A DNA stretch of 64,000 bases from Leisingera sp. ANG1 (GTDB taxonomy: Bacteria; Pseudomonadota; Alphaproteobacteria; Rhodobacterales; Rhodobacteraceae). The DNA lies in contig NZ_AFCF02000001.1 of assembly GCF_000203975.2 (NCBI RefSeq), positions 1-64,000 on the forward strand. Reading direction: 5' to 3'. The notes below the pieces were generated by a model. That model was not told the origin of the DNA. It saw nothing but the letters and a program-made list of their open reading frames with translations, and ran no database searches. Position numbers and translations under genes: made by a program. Positions 44,402-53,320 of this stretch are shown here, piece after piece (position 1 is the first letter of the stretch; the number at the start of each line of letters is the position of its first letter).

Positions 44402-45049
44402 TCAGAACCCGGCGCCGGTGCCCTGCAGCACGCCATGCTCCAGCGCATAGCGGGTGAGGCCGGCGGTGGAGGAAATGCCCAGTTTGCGCTTGATGTTCTT
44501 GCGGTGTGTCTCGACAGTTCGAACTGAGATATCAAGCGTTTGCGCGACTTCTTTGTTGGACTTTCCCTGTGCCAGCTCCAAAAGAATGGTCTGCTCGCGC
44601 CCTGTCAGCGCCTCGCGGATGTCGCCGTCCTTCGGCTTCAGGGATCCGGCCGCGCCGGTGCATAGATAGGTCTTGCCCTGCATCACTGCGTCGATCGCCT
44701 GCTTGATCTCGTCGGTCGGCACATCCTTCAGCACATAGCCCATGGCGCCGTGGCTGAGCGCGGTGGAAATATATTCGGCGCTGTCATGCATCGACAGGAT
44801 CAGGATGCGGGTGCCGGGGTGCTGTTCCAGGATGATCTCGGTGGCGCTCAGGCCGCCGAGCTTGGGCATGTTGAGGTCCATCAGCACCACGTCAGGCGCC
44901 AGCCTGCCCATCTGCTCCACGGCGTCACGCCCGTCGGTCAGGGAGCCGACAACTTCGATATCGTCATAGCTTTCCAGGATCGACTGGATGCCTTCGGCCA
45001 CCATCGGATGGTCATCCACGATCAGAACTTTCACCGGATCAGCCATCAT
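44402..45049 (-). CDS. NarL/FixJ-type response regulator
   Basis: The 215-residue protein has a receiver domain (KVLIVDDHPMVAEGIQSILE, phospho-acceptor Asp58 in VVLMDLNMPKLGG, conserved Lys in YVLKDVP) and a C-terminal LuxR HTH (LTGREQTILLELAQGKSNKE, VRTVETHRKNIKRKLGISS). The kinase gene sits 53 bases upstream, so they form a two-component pair. The most likely target is the divergent TRAP operon, whose leader holds an imperfect repeat (46699-46714) of NarL-like type. Target assignment is inference from position. Confidence 0.93.
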   Translation of the reverse strand: MMADPVKVLIVDDHPMVAEGIQSILESYDDIEVVGSLTDGRDAVEQMGRLAPDVVLMDLNMPKLGGLSATEIILEQHPGTRILILSMHDSAEYISTALSHGAMGYVLKDVPTDEIKQAIDAVMQGKTYLCTGAAGSLKPKDGDIREALTGREQTILLELAQGKSNKEVAQTLDISVRTVETHRKNIKRKLGISSTAGLTRYALEHGVLQGTGAGF

Positions 45050-45102
45050 CCCCCCAACGGCAGTTGTTGATGTTTCCCAAGGCCGCTGCAGCCGCCCCCA
45101 AG

Positions 45103-46530
45103 TTACGGCAGTTGCGCAGGTGCGCCTTCCTCGCCAGGCGGCAGCAGGTGGCTCAGGGGCAGGCTGGCCTCGATCACGGTACCGCTCTGGGTGCCCCGTG
45201 ATGACAGAATGCGCAAGGTGCCGTCAAGCTGCTCGATCCGTTCCTGCATGTTGCGCAGGCCGATCCCAGGCCCGGTACGGGCATCTCGCGGTGGCAGGCC
45301 GCGGCCGTTGTCGGAGATCCGCATGGTGGCGCCGCGGGTGTGGCCGCGCAGGTCGATGCTCACCTTGGTGGCTTCTGCATGGCGCTCGATATTGGTCAGC
45401 GCCTCCTGGGCGATGCGGTAGAGCGCAATCTTGGAATCCTGGTCCAGCCGGTTGCGGAACACCACGGTGGAAAACTCGGTCTCAATCCCCGTGCGGGCAG
45501 CGAAATCGTCTGTTAGCGCCTTCAGCGCGGGTCCCAGGCCAAGGTCGTCCAGCACCCCCGGGCGCAGGTCACGGCTGATCCGGCGCACCTCGGTAATCGC
45601 CGTCAGCAGGTTGTCGGTGCCCTTTTCCAGCGGTGCCTGGGCCGCCTCACTGTCGCCGCGTGACAAGCGCCGGCTTGTGTTGTCCAGCGCATAGCGCACC
45701 CCGACCAACAGCTGGCTGATGCCGTCGTGCAACTCCCGCGCAACCCGTCCGCGCTCTTCCTCCTGGGCGTCGAAAACCCGCTGGGTCAGCTCCTTCAGCT
45801 TGGCATCCGCCAGCCGCCGCTCGCGGATGTTCAGGAACATGCCTGAAGCAAAGACCAAAGCCAGCGAAATCAGCGTGATCGCACCGATATACAAGAACGT
45901 GCGCCGCACCCGCGCCTCCACCTCTGCCCGCGACGCGGCCACAGTGGCCAGCACATCGTCGATGAAGACGCCGGTGCCGATGGCCCATTGCCAGTCCTGC
46001 AGGCCCAGCACATAGGCGATCATCTGCGCCTCCTCACCGGTGGAGGGCTTTTCCCAGGTGAAACTGTGCCAGCCCGCCCCGTCACGTGCGAGGCGGATGA
46101 ACTCGTCCACCACCGGCACGCCGGCGCTGTCCCGCAGCCCGGCCCAATTGCGGTTGATGTATTCGGTCTGCCGCGGGCTCACCAGGTTGGTGCCGTCATA
46201 GTCGTAGACGAAGAAAAAACCGTCCTTGCCATAGATCATCGCGCTCAGGATCTGGGTGACCTGCTCCTTGGCCGCCGCATCATCCGGCGCCGCCAGGCCG
46301 TAGATATGGGCAAAGCCGTTGCGGGCCTGGGTCACGTAGTTGCGCAGTTCCGCCTTCTTGGCCTCCAGCAGCTGCATTTCCAGCGCCTGAATTTCGCGTT
46401 CGGCCAGGGCACGGGACTGATAACCCACCACCAGCGCAATCGCAGTGCCTGCCACGATCAGGGGCAGGGTCATCAGCAGCGATAGTTTCTGCGCATAGTC
46501 GGGGCGCAGCAAAGAACGGAACAGGCGCAT
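45103..46530 (-). CDS. Cache-domain sensor histidine kinase (HisKA_3)
   Basis: The 475-residue membrane kinase has TM1 near 17-37 and a periplasmic single-Cache domain (about 40-210: YGKDGFFFVYDYDGTNLVSP, IAYVLGLQDWQWAIGTGVFI). TM2 lies near 212-233, followed by a short linker. The HisKA_3 H-box is EEERGRVARELHDGISQLL (His268). The ATPase domain has an N-box (ALTNIERHAEATKV) and a G-box (DNGRGLPPRDARTGPGIGLR). Cache domains commonly bind small organic acids or amino acids. The ATG at 46530 with GGAG upstream is preferred; an in-frame start at 46635 adds 35 unlikely residues. It is divergent from the TRAP operon, so it may sense that transporter's substrate. Confidence 0.92.
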   Translation of the reverse strand: MRLFRSLLRPDYAQKLSLLMTLPLIVAGTAIALVVGYQSRALAEREIQALEMQLLEAKKAELRNYVTQARNGFAHIYGLAAPDDAAAKEQVTQILSAMIYGKDGFFFVYDYDGTNLVSPRQTEYINRNWAGLRDSAGVPVVDEFIRLARDGAGWHSFTWEKPSTGEEAQMIAYVLGLQDWQWAIGTGVFIDDVLATVAASRAEVEARVRRTFLYIGAITLISLALVFASGMFLNIRERRLADAKLKELTQRVFDAQEEERGRVARELHDGISQLLVGVRYALDNTSRRLSRGDSEAAQAPLEKGTDNLLTAITEVRRISRDLRPGVLDDLGLGPALKALTDDFAARTGIETEFSTVVFRNRLDQDSKIALYRIAQEALTNIERHAEATKVSIDLRGHTRGATMRISDNGRGLPPRDARTGPGIGLRNMQERIEQLDGTLRILSSRGTQSGTVIEASLPLSHLLPPGEEGAPAQLP

Positions 46531-46698
46531 GAGCACTCCGCTGGAATGGGTCAGAATCGTGTACCGAATCATTGCGCAGCCGCCCAGAGGAATCAAAGGG
46601 GCAGGTGTGGTTTGCACTTTATGGATGAGCGGCAAGTTTTCACATCGCGCATGAAATGCATGCGATTTGCTGCAATTACCGGCAAAAACGTTCCGTTC

Positions 46699-46714
46699 TA
46701 CGCAGTACTAGGTA
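46699..46714. promoter_or_regulatory. Candidate response-regulator operator before the TRAP operon
   Basis: TACGCAGTACTAGGTA is an imperfect inverted repeat (TACnnAGT/ACTnnGTA, six of eight pairs) in the 282-base divergent region. Its size suits a NarL/FixJ-type dimer. No other clear operator is seen in 46531-46812, which holds no gene. Confidence 0.4.
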
Positions 46715-46812
46715 TTCACATAAAATTCACCGCCGCTAGGCTGACCGCACTCGAACCGATCCGCCTTGGGGGGACCTGGGGCAATCCGAATTGATAATGG
46801 GAGGAATAATTA

Positions 46813-47895
46813 ATGGATCGCCGTTCTTTCTTGAAAACATCCGCGCTGGGCGGGTCCGCAGCAGCAGCCAGCACCCTGGCGGCACCGGCCTATGCCCAGG
46901 GCAACCGCACCCTGACCATGGTTACCACCTGGGGCCGCGGTCTGGCAGGCGTGCATGACTCGGCGCAGTACGTTGCCGACACCATCACCGCCATGTCCGA
47001 CGGCAGCCTGACCATCGACGTCAAGGCCGCAGGCGAGCTGGTTGGCGCGTTCGAAGTGTTCGACGCCGTGACCGCGGGCCAGGCCGACATGTACCACGCC
47101 GCTGATTATTACTTCGTCAGCCAGCATCCGGGCTATGCCTATTTCACCGCCGTGCCGTTCGGCATGACCCCGCAGGAACTGGTGAACTGGTACTACCACG
47201 GCGACGGCCACGCGCTGCATGACGAGCTGGGCCAGATCTTCGGCCTCAAGTCCTTCATCGGCGGCAACACCGGCCCGCAGGCCGGCGGCTGGTTCAACAA
47301 GGAAATCAAAGGCCCCGAAGACTTCAATGGCCTCAAGTTCCGGATGCCGGGCCTGGGCGGCAAGGCGCTGGGCAAACTGGGCGCCTCCGTGCAGAACATC
47401 CCGGGCTCCGAAGTGTATCAGGCGCTGTCCTCCGGCGCGATCGACGGCACCGAGTGGATCGGCCCCTGGGCGGATGAGAAGGCTGGTTTCCAGGAAATCA
47501 CCAAGACCTACTACACCGCCGGCTTCCACGAGCCGGGCGCGGCGCTGTCGGTTGCCACCAACCGCGAAGTGTTCGAAGGCCTGTCGCCTGCGCATCAGAA
47601 GATCATCGAGATGGCATCGGCTGCCGGCCACCAGTGGAGCCTGGCGCAATTCATGAACAACAACGGTGCAGCGCTGCAGCGCCTGCAGTCCGGCGGCGTG
47701 AAGACCCTGGAATTCCCCGACAGCGTCTGGGATGCCTTCGGCTCCGCGACCAAGGAAACCCTGGACGAGTTCATGGGCGACGAGCTGTTTGCAAAAATCC
47801 GCAACAGCGTTGAAGCTTCGATGAAAGCCTCCTCCGGCTGGATTACCAAATCCGAAGGCGCCTACCGCGTTCAGCGCGACCGCGTCCTGGGCTGA
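46813..47895 (+). CDS. TRAP transporter substrate-binding protein (TakP-like)
   Basis: The 360-residue periplasmic binding protein has a signal with twin Arg (DRRSFLKTSALGGSAAAAS, cleavage near AYAQ). It has the DctP fold with phrases shared with the 2-oxoacid binding protein TakP of Rhodobacter: GGNTGPQAGGWFNKEIKGPE, LKFRMPGLGGKALGKLGA and IDGTEWIGPWADEKAGF. TakP binds pyruvate and other 2-oxoacids with a metal. The related Glu/Trp site is kept, so an organic acid is likely. GGGAGGA precedes the ATG. It is first in an operon with the membrane subunits, followed by an internal terminator-like hairpin. Confidence 0.93.
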   Translation: MDRRSFLKTSALGGSAAAASTLAAPAYAQGNRTLTMVTTWGRGLAGVHDSAQYVADTITAMSDGSLTIDVKAAGELVGAFEVFDAVTAGQADMYHAADYYFVSQHPGYAYFTAVPFGMTPQELVNWYYHGDGHALHDELGQIFGLKSFIGGNTGPQAGGWFNKEIKGPEDFNGLKFRMPGLGGKALGKLGASVQNIPGSEVYQALSSGAIDGTEWIGPWADEKAGFQEITKTYYTAGFHEPGAALSVATNREVFEGLSPAHQKIIEMASAAGHQWSLAQFMNNNGAALQRLQSGGVKTLEFPDSVWDAFGSATKETLDEFMGDELFAKIRNSVEASMKASSGWITKSEGAYRVQRDRVLG

Positions 47896-47916
47896 TCCGC
47901 CTGACCGGCATCAACC

Positions 47917-47947
47917 GGATCCTCCGCCTGCGGCGGGGGATCCTTTT
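47917..47947 (+). terminator. Internal terminator between the binding-protein and permease genes
   Basis: A 12-bp stem (GGATCCTCCGCC with GGCGGGGGATCC, one G-U pair) with a 3-base loop and TTTT, 22 bases past the binding-protein stop. It probably lets the binding protein exceed the membrane subunits. Confidence 0.75.
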
Positions 47948-48026
47948 CCAGTTGCGTGACGCGGGACTTTGGCCGGCCAAACGGCCGCGCGCCTGACCCG
48001 CCGCAGCAAAGACCCCCGGGGGAAAC

Positions 48027-48953
48027 ATGCAGGAAGAGAGTGGCCTCACCTTCTTCGGCGCCATAGCGGGCGGATTGCTCTGGCTGGTCCAGAATATCGC
48101 CGGCGCCTTTTACAATTTCGGCTATGCCATCACCCATCCGCAGCTCTGGCTCGACTGGTCCGACAAGGCCTCGATCATGCGCTTCGTCTACTATGGCGGT
48201 TCGGTCGAGTTTTTCTTTGTCGTCTTCACCGCCTTCCTTGTGCTGACCGCCATCGGAATTTACTTCCGCGGCTTCATGTGGGGCATGGTCCGCGGGCTGG
48301 AGGGGCTGGCCAACACCGTCGGCCGCTTCTTTGCCTGGGCGGGCCTCCTGATGGTGCTTCAACAGATCATCATCGTCTTCATGCAGCGGGTGTTTGCGCG
48401 GCCCGACATCAGCTTTGGCTTTGGCATTCCGTTCAGCCAGGACATCAGCTGGTTTGCCGAAGAGTTGAAGTTCTACAATGCCTTGGTGGTCTGCCTTTGT
48501 GTGACCTACACCTTCGTGCAGGGCGGTCATGTGCGGGTGGACCTGATCTATTCCGGCATCAGCTTCCGCGCCAAGAAGGTCGTCGACATGCTCGGCTCGC
48601 TTTTGTTCATGATGCCCGCCGCAGTGCTGACCTGGATGTACGGCTGGTTCTTCCTGTGGCGCCATCTGATCGTGCCGAAACCCTCGGCCTCGGACACGCT
48701 TGACCGGCTGGTGATGAAATCCCGCGCGCTGCGCTGGAACGTGGAGACCATCGGCTTCAGCCCTAACGGGTTCAACGCCTACTTCCTGTTCAAGATCCTG
48801 CTGGTGCTGTTTGCAGGCCTGGTGTTCCTGCACGCCATCGCCTTCTTCTACCGCTCCTTCCTGGAGTTCGTCGAAGGGCAGGGCAGCGAAAACAAATACC
48901 TCGACAAGGACAGCCTTGGAGAGGGTGAAGAAGCCTACGAAGGCACGCACTAA
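48027..48953 (+). CDS. TRAP transporter small permease subunit (DctQ-like), enlarged
   Basis: The 308-residue membrane protein is much longer than usual DctQ subunits (about 160-200). The DctQ-like core with RVDLIYSGISFRAKKVVDML sits near 170-190, preceded by two extra hydrophobic stretches (RFVYYGGSVEFFFVVFTAFL, GRFFAWAGLLMVLQQIIIVF). A charged stretch follows, then a last TM (FLFKILLVLFAGLVFLHAIA) and an acidic tail. It bridges the binding protein and the large permease. It lies 15 bases before the large permease gene. The size matches the TakQ/mannitol-chloroaromatic group only in part. Confidence 0.88.
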   Translation: MQEESGLTFFGAIAGGLLWLVQNIAGAFYNFGYAITHPQLWLDWSDKASIMRFVYYGGSVEFFFVVFTAFLVLTAIGIYFRGFMWGMVRGLEGLANTVGRFFAWAGLLMVLQQIIIVFMQRVFARPDISFGFGIPFSQDISWFAEELKFYNALVVCLCVTYTFVQGGHVRVDLIYSGISFRAKKVVDMLGSLLFMMPAAVLTWMYGWFFLWRHLIVPKPSASDTLDRLVMKSRALRWNVETIGFSPNGFNAYFLFKILLVLFAGLVFLHAIAFFYRSFLEFVEGQGSENKYLDKDSLGEGEEAYEGTH

Positions 48954-48968
48954 AGGGACGTCGGAAAC

Positions 48969-51323
48969 ATGCTATTTGGACTTGATGGCGTCGAGATCGG
49001 CCTGCTCATCGTATTCTTCTGCCTCTTCGGGGGCATTCTCTCCGGCTTCCCGGTGGCTTTTGCCATCGGCGGTGCCGGGATCATCTCCTTCGGGATCATC
49101 GCTGCGCTGGACAGCGCGGGCATCCTGATCCACCAGGCCATCGACACCTCGTCGCAGGCCTACCGGGATCTGGTGGGATCGGGCATCAGGCCCGATAAGA
49201 TATCCGTTTTCCGCTACCCGGATTTGCCCAGGCTGGCCGAACCGGTGTTCACCCAGGGCTGGGAAGTGGCGCTGGACCGCAACGTCTCCTTCATCGTCAA
49301 CCGGATGAATGAGCGGGTTTTGGCGGGCGCGTCGATTGAAACCCTGCTGGCGGTGCTGATGTTCGTGCTGATGGGCATCACCCTGGAACGCTCCAAGATC
49401 GCCAACGACCTGCTGACCACCATGGCGCGCGTCTTCGGGCCGCTGCCCGGCGGTCTGGCAGTGTCGATTGTGGTTGTGGGTGCATTCCTTGCGGCCTCCA
49501 CCGGCATCGTCGGCGCTACTGTGGTGACCATGGGCCTATTGGCCCTGCCCACCATGCTGCGCAACAATTACTCGCCAGAACTGGCGACCGGCGTAATTGC
49601 TGCTTCTGGCACCCTCGGCCAGATCATTCCGCCGTCCATCGTGATCGTTCTTTTGGGTACGCTGGCGGGCGACCTCTACTCCACCGCGCAGGAAACCCGC
49701 GCAATGGAGGCAGGCTGCTCCGATGCGCTCACCTACCTGGGCGAACCGGCGGTCGTCTCGGTCGGCACCTTGTTCCAGGCGGCACTGCTGCCGGGCATCC
49801 TGCTGGCGATCCTCTATGCCACCTACGCCTTCGGCTATGCGCTGCTGAACCCGCATAAGGCGCCTGCGGTGAACATTGAGGGCGGCACCGGTGAGGTGAT
49901 CACCCGCAATGAAGGGCTGATCTGGTTCCTGGGCGTGCCTGCGGCTTTGATCGGCGGCGCGATCCTGCTGAACAGCTTCAACGTGATCGGCAGCCAGAAC
50001 ATTGTCGTGTCCACCTTCTCGGATGCTGGTGAAACAGCTTCGCTGCGCACCTCTGTCGGCGCGGAATGCAAGGCCTCGATGATTGAGCTGCACGGGCAGG
50101 AAGCATGGGATGCAGCTGTCGAAGAGCAGAAGGCCATCAACGAGGCTGGCGGCGTGGCCCTGGCCAAGCGGCTGAGCGAAGAGGAAATCACCGCCGCCCG
50201 CGACGCCAAGATCGCGTCCGCCGCGCCGATCGGCACCGGCATCACCGTGATCATGGTTCTGCTGGGCCTGGTGCTGGCCTTTGGCCGGGGTGTGGCGCCG
50301 TCGCGCGATGCCAAGCCGCTGATCCTGGGTTCCATCGGCATCCTGCTGATTGCACTGGTGGATCTGGTGGCGATTGCACCGACGACCTCTGCCGGGGTGA
50401 CGGTGCTGTGGATCGCGCTGCCGCTGTTGCTGGCGCTCTACGGCTGCCGCGAGGCCGCGGCCCGCTGCGCCAAAAACGATCTGATCCGGGTGGTATTCCC
50501 GCCGCTGGTGCTGATTGTTGCGGTGCTTGGGTCGATCCTGGGCGGCATCACCAACCCGACGCCGGCTGCGGCGCTGGGGGCAGGCGGCGCCATCATGCTG
50601 GCGGCCTACCGCAAGCTGCAGGATGAAGGCAAATCGGGCAAGATCATCATCTGGTCGACCTTTGCCGTCATGCTGTGCATCCTGATCGGCATGAACTTCG
50701 ACCTGCGGGTGAACCAGGGCGGCGTCTCAGTCGAGAGCTGGATCGCCTTCTTTGCAGCCTATGCGATGTATCTCTATGCGCTGTTCGGGCTGCTTTACGG
50801 CTGCTGGGTTCTGTTCCGCTCCGGCGTGCTGACCCCTGTGGTGCGGGAAACCGCCAAGGTGACCTCCATGGTCTTCACCATCCTGATCGGCTCTCAGCTC
50901 TTGAACCTGGTGGTGATCTCCTTTGGCGGTGAACACTACATCCAGCAGTTCCTGAAGAGCTTCGACAACGAGATGACGGTCTTCCTGATCGTGATGCTGG
51001 TCTTGTTCTTCCTGGGCTTCGTGCTGGACTTCCTGGAGATCATCTACATCGTGATCCCGATCGTCGGTCCGGTGATCTACGGCGGCTCGTTCGACCCCAA
51101 GTGGGTGACCATTATGGTGGCGGTGAACCTGCAGACGTCGTTTCTGACACCACCCTTCGGTTTTGCGCTGTTCTACCTGCGCGGGGTGGCGCCGAAAGAG
51201 GTTACAACGGCCCATATCTACCGCGGGATCGTGCCGTTTGTGCTGATCCAGGTGGTGGGCATCGGAATCCTGTGGATGTTCCCGTCGATCGTGACCATCG
51301 TACCGGCGCTGATCCCGAACTGA
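48969..51323 (+). CDS. TRAP transporter large permease subunit (DctM-like) with a 200-residue insert
   Basis: The 784-residue protein is almost twice the usual DctM length (about 430). The family core is in two parts. Residues 1-300 contain LMFVLMGITLERSKIANDLL and GQIIPPSIVIVLLGTLAGDL. From about 505 there is FPPLVLIVAVLGSILGGITN, TPAAALGAGGAIML, then GFVLDFLEIIYIVIPIVGPV and TSFLTPPFGFALFYLRG. Between them (302-500) lies an added region with a hydrophilic loop (350-415) and extra TMs (421-440, 450-471, 476-492). A second insert follows the first TMs (60-115). A strong terminator ends the operon. Confidence 0.9.
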   Translation: MLFGLDGVEIGLLIVFFCLFGGILSGFPVAFAIGGAGIISFGIIAALDSAGILIHQAIDTSSQAYRDLVGSGIRPDKISVFRYPDLPRLAEPVFTQGWEVALDRNVSFIVNRMNERVLAGASIETLLAVLMFVLMGITLERSKIANDLLTTMARVFGPLPGGLAVSIVVVGAFLAASTGIVGATVVTMGLLALPTMLRNNYSPELATGVIAASGTLGQIIPPSIVIVLLGTLAGDLYSTAQETRAMEAGCSDALTYLGEPAVVSVGTLFQAALLPGILLAILYATYAFGYALLNPHKAPAVNIEGGTGEVITRNEGLIWFLGVPAALIGGAILLNSFNVIGSQNIVVSTFSDAGETASLRTSVGAECKASMIELHGQEAWDAAVEEQKAINEAGGVALAKRLSEEEITAARDAKIASAAPIGTGITVIMVLLGLVLAFGRGVAPSRDAKPLILGSIGILLIALVDLVAIAPTTSAGVTVLWIALPLLLALYGCREAAARCAKNDLIRVVFPPLVLIVAVLGSILGGITNPTPAAALGAGGAIMLAAYRKLQDEGKSGKIIIWSTFAVMLCILIGMNFDLRVNQGGVSVESWIAFFAAYAMYLYALFGLLYGCWVLFRSGVLTPVVRETAKVTSMVFTILIGSQLLNLVVISFGGEHYIQQFLKSFDNEMTVFLIVMLVLFFLGFVLDFLEIIYIVIPIVGPVIYGGSFDPKWVTIMVAVNLQTSFLTPPFGFALFYLRGVAPKEVTTAHIYRGIVPFVLIQVVGIGILWMFPSIVTIVPALIPN

Positions 51324-51348
51324 TCCGGGCATCAAAGACAAGAAACGG

Positions 51349-51375
51349 AAAAGGGGCCCCGAGCGGGCCCCTTTT
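51349..51375 (+). terminator. Intrinsic terminator of the TRAP operon
   Basis: An 11-bp stem (AAAAGGGGCCC/GGGCCCCTTTT) with a 5-base loop. It can work on both strands. Confidence 0.9.
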
Positions 51376-51392
51376 GCATGTTCGGAACGGGC

Positions 51393-51453
51393 AGGGGCGC
51401 TGCCCCTCTGCGCGCGCGGCGCGCATTCACCCCGGAGTATTTGCGGAAAGATG
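51393..51453 (-). repeat. Dispersed intergenic repeat, copy B
   Basis: On the minus strand the core AAATACTCCGGGG, preceded by CATCTTTCCGC, occupies 51453-51430. A hairpin AGGGGC-AGC-GCCCCT follows at 51407-51393. It starts 21 bases after the stop of the VOC gene and lies between convergent genes, like copies A and C. Confidence 0.65.
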
Positions 51454-51474
51454 AAAAAGGAGGCGGCGCGGCCC

Positions 51475-51858
51475 TCAGGTGAACTGCAGCAGGTCCCAGC
51501 GGTTGCCGAAAGGATCGCGCCACACGGCGACGGTGCCATAGGGCTCATGCCGCGGCTCTTCCTCGAAGATCACCCCCTTGGCCAGCATCGCGGCATGGTC
51601 GCGGGCAAAATCATCCGTCGCCAGGAACAGCCCGACGCGGCCGCCGAACTGGTTGCCGATCACGGCCTCCTGCTCAGCCCCTTCAGCGCGGGCCAAAATC
51701 AGGCTTCCCTGTTCGGCCCCAGGCGGCAGGATGCGGACCCAGCGCTTGCGGCCCTGGTCAATATCCTCTGCCAGCTGCCAGCCCAGCTGGGTGCAGTAAA
51801 AGGCGATGGCGGCGTCGTAATCCGCCACCACCAGCGAAACGGCATGGAGGAATTGCAT
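51475..51858 (-). CDS. VOC (glyoxalase-like) family protein
   Basis: The 127-residue protein is one VOC unit of two beta-alpha-beta-beta-beta modules: FLHAVSLVVADYDAAIAFY, RWVRILPPGAEQGSLILARA, GLFLATDDFARDHAAMLAKG and EEPRHEPYGTVAVWRDPFGNRWDLLQ. Metal ligands of glyoxalase I would be His4 and a Glu near the end, but the Glu is not obvious. It may be a binding or resistance-type VOC protein. Its ATG overlaps the Bpt stop by one base (TGATG), so the pair is coupled. Confidence 0.85.
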   Translation of the reverse strand: MQFLHAVSLVVADYDAAIAFYCTQLGWQLAEDIDQGRKRWVRILPPGAEQGSLILARAEGAEQEAVIGNQFGGRVGLFLATDDFARDHAAMLAKGVIFEEEPRHEPYGTVAVWRDPFGNRWDLLQFT

Positions 51859-52682
51859 CAGCGTTTCTTGTGAATCGGCTGTTCAGGCAGCTGGATATTT
51901 GCAACCTGCTCGGCAATCGGATCGGTCGACAGCGGGTGGCTGGCCGTCTCGAACTGCGTCGGGTCACTCATCTTTTTCCATTCGCTCTGGTGATAGATCT
52001 CCAGACCGGAGAACTTGGCCTTGTAGCCCATCTTCTGGCTGCCGGGCACCCAGTAGCCCAAGTACACATAGGGCAGCCCCGCCTCCTGCGCGATCTTGAT
52101 GTGATCCAGGATCATGAAGGTGCCGAGCGAGTCCTGAGGCCGGTCCGGGGCGTAGAAGGAATAGACCATGCTCAGCCCGTCCTCCAGCACATCGGTCAGC
52201 GACACCGCGGTCAGTTCGCTGCTGCCGGGTGCCGCATATTCCACCACCCGGCTGCGCACCGGGGTTTCCTCGATCATTGCGGCGTACTCAAAGACGTCCA
52301 TATCAGCCATGCCGCCATCGGCGTGGCGGCTGTCAAGATAGCTGCGGAACAGGGCAAACTGATCCTCGGTCGCCCAGGGTGAGGTGGCGCGCCGTTCAAG
52401 ATGCGCATTGCGCTTCAGGGTGCGCTTCTGGCTGCGGCTGGGGCGGAAGGCTGCAACGTCGATCCGGGCCGACAGGCAGGCCGAGCATTCCGAACAGGAC
52501 GGCCGGTACAGCACATTCTGCGAGCGGCGGAACCCTTGCTGGCTGAGGCTGTTGTTCAGTTGATCCACTCCGTCGCCCTGCAGCGCGGTGAACAGCTTGC
52601 GCTCCATCCGGCCCTCCAGATAGGGGCAGGGCTGCGGCGCAGTCACATAGAACTGCGGGGCAATCGGAAGAGTATGGCGCAT
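51858..52682 (-). CDS. bpt: Aspartate/glutamate leucyltransferase (Bpt)
   Basis: The 274-residue enzyme belongs to the bacterial arginyl/leucyl-tRNA-protein transferase family, which adds Leu to N-terminal Asp or Glu as a degradation signal in the N-end rule pathway. [16 protein letters not shown], the Cys-rich [20 protein letters not shown], and the C-terminal domain with [20 protein letters not shown] and [20 protein letters not shown] are characteristic. Length and Cys pattern match Bpt rather than the eukaryotic Ate1. It is translated first in a pair with the VOC gene. ClpS and ClpA are not in the window. Confidence 0.94.
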   Translation of the reverse strand: MRHTLPIAPQFYVTAPQPCPYLEGRMERKLFTALQGDGVDQLNNSLSQQGFRRSQNVLYRPSCSECSACLSARIDVAAFRPSRSQKRTLKRNAHLERRATSPWATEDQFALFRSYLDSRHADGGMADMDVFEYAAMIEETPVRSRVVEYAAPGSSELTAVSLTDVLEDGLSMVYSFYAPDRPQDSLGTFMILDHIKIAQEAGLPYVYLGYWVPGSQKMGYKAKFSGLEIYHQSEWKKMSDPTQFETASHPLSTDPIAEQVANIQLPEQPIHKKR

Positions 52683-52812
52683 CGGAACCCGTCAGCAGTT
52701 TCGCGGAACAGGCGGAACAGATCGCCTGCGGTCCCAAGGATGATAGCAACGCGGTTCCGGTGCGCCAAGCGGTCTTGTGGAAAATGGTTTAACGCTGTCT
52801 TGCCGGTTTCAT

Positions 52813-53244
52813 TCAAACCCGACGGTTCAGCATCACGGTGCCGAGGAAATGGTCGGTCAGGCCTTGGCCGCGCGTGGAGGTCAGCATCAGGATCACCGAG
52901 ATCACCTGCAGCACCGGCAGCGCCAGCGACAGAGTGTAGCCCGCGGTGTGCAGCGCAGCCATGCCGCTGTCCATGCGGCGGCCTTCGCCGTCGCGCAGCT
53001 CGATACCCGCAAAACGCATGCCCCAGGTGGCGGACCCGTTGGCGATGGTCACGGTGCGGTAGGCAAAACCAACGGCCAGATACAGAAGCGGCCAGATGAA
53101 AAGCCCGGTGAAGGCGGTCAGCACCACGGCACCGGCGCTGAGTGCAAAAATCAGGATGCTGTCGACGATCCAGGCGATCAGCCGCTTGGCGGGAACAGAC
53201 GCATAGAATTCTGCCTGGTAGTCAGGATCGGGCAGGGCGGTCAT
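52813..53244 (-). CDS. RDD family membrane protein
   Basis: The 143-residue protein has the RDD signature RLIAWIVDSILIFALS (Arg and Asp in TM1), a second TM (TGLFIWPLLYLAVGFAYR), the family loop GSATWGMRFAGIEL and a third TM (TAGYTLSLALPVLQVISVIL), then GLTDHFLGTVML near the end. RDD proteins are small membrane proteins of varied or unknown roles, some linked to ion exchange. The ATG at 53244 gives a normal N-terminus. It is followed by a 130-base gap from Bpt on the same strand. Confidence 0.85.
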   Translation of the reverse strand: MTALPDPDYQAEFYASVPAKRLIAWIVDSILIFALSAGAVVLTAFTGLFIWPLLYLAVGFAYRTVTIANGSATWGMRFAGIELRDGEGRRMDSGMAALHTAGYTLSLALPVLQVISVILMLTSTRGQGLTDHFLGTVMLNRRV

Positions 53245-53276
53245 ACATGGGTCCTTTGCTGAATGGTCACTAGGAA

Positions 53277-53302
53277 GCCCCGCCCAGACGGGTGGGCGGG
53301 GC
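53277..53302 (-). terminator. Strong GC hairpin after the DUF2852 gene
   Basis: A perfect 10-bp stem (GCCCCGCCCA/TGGGCGGGGC) with a 6-base loop, 18 bases past the DUF2852 stop. The downstream T-run is poor, so the assignment is moderate. Confidence 0.55.
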
Positions 53303-53320
53303 AGCCGGAGGGGGCTTGGA

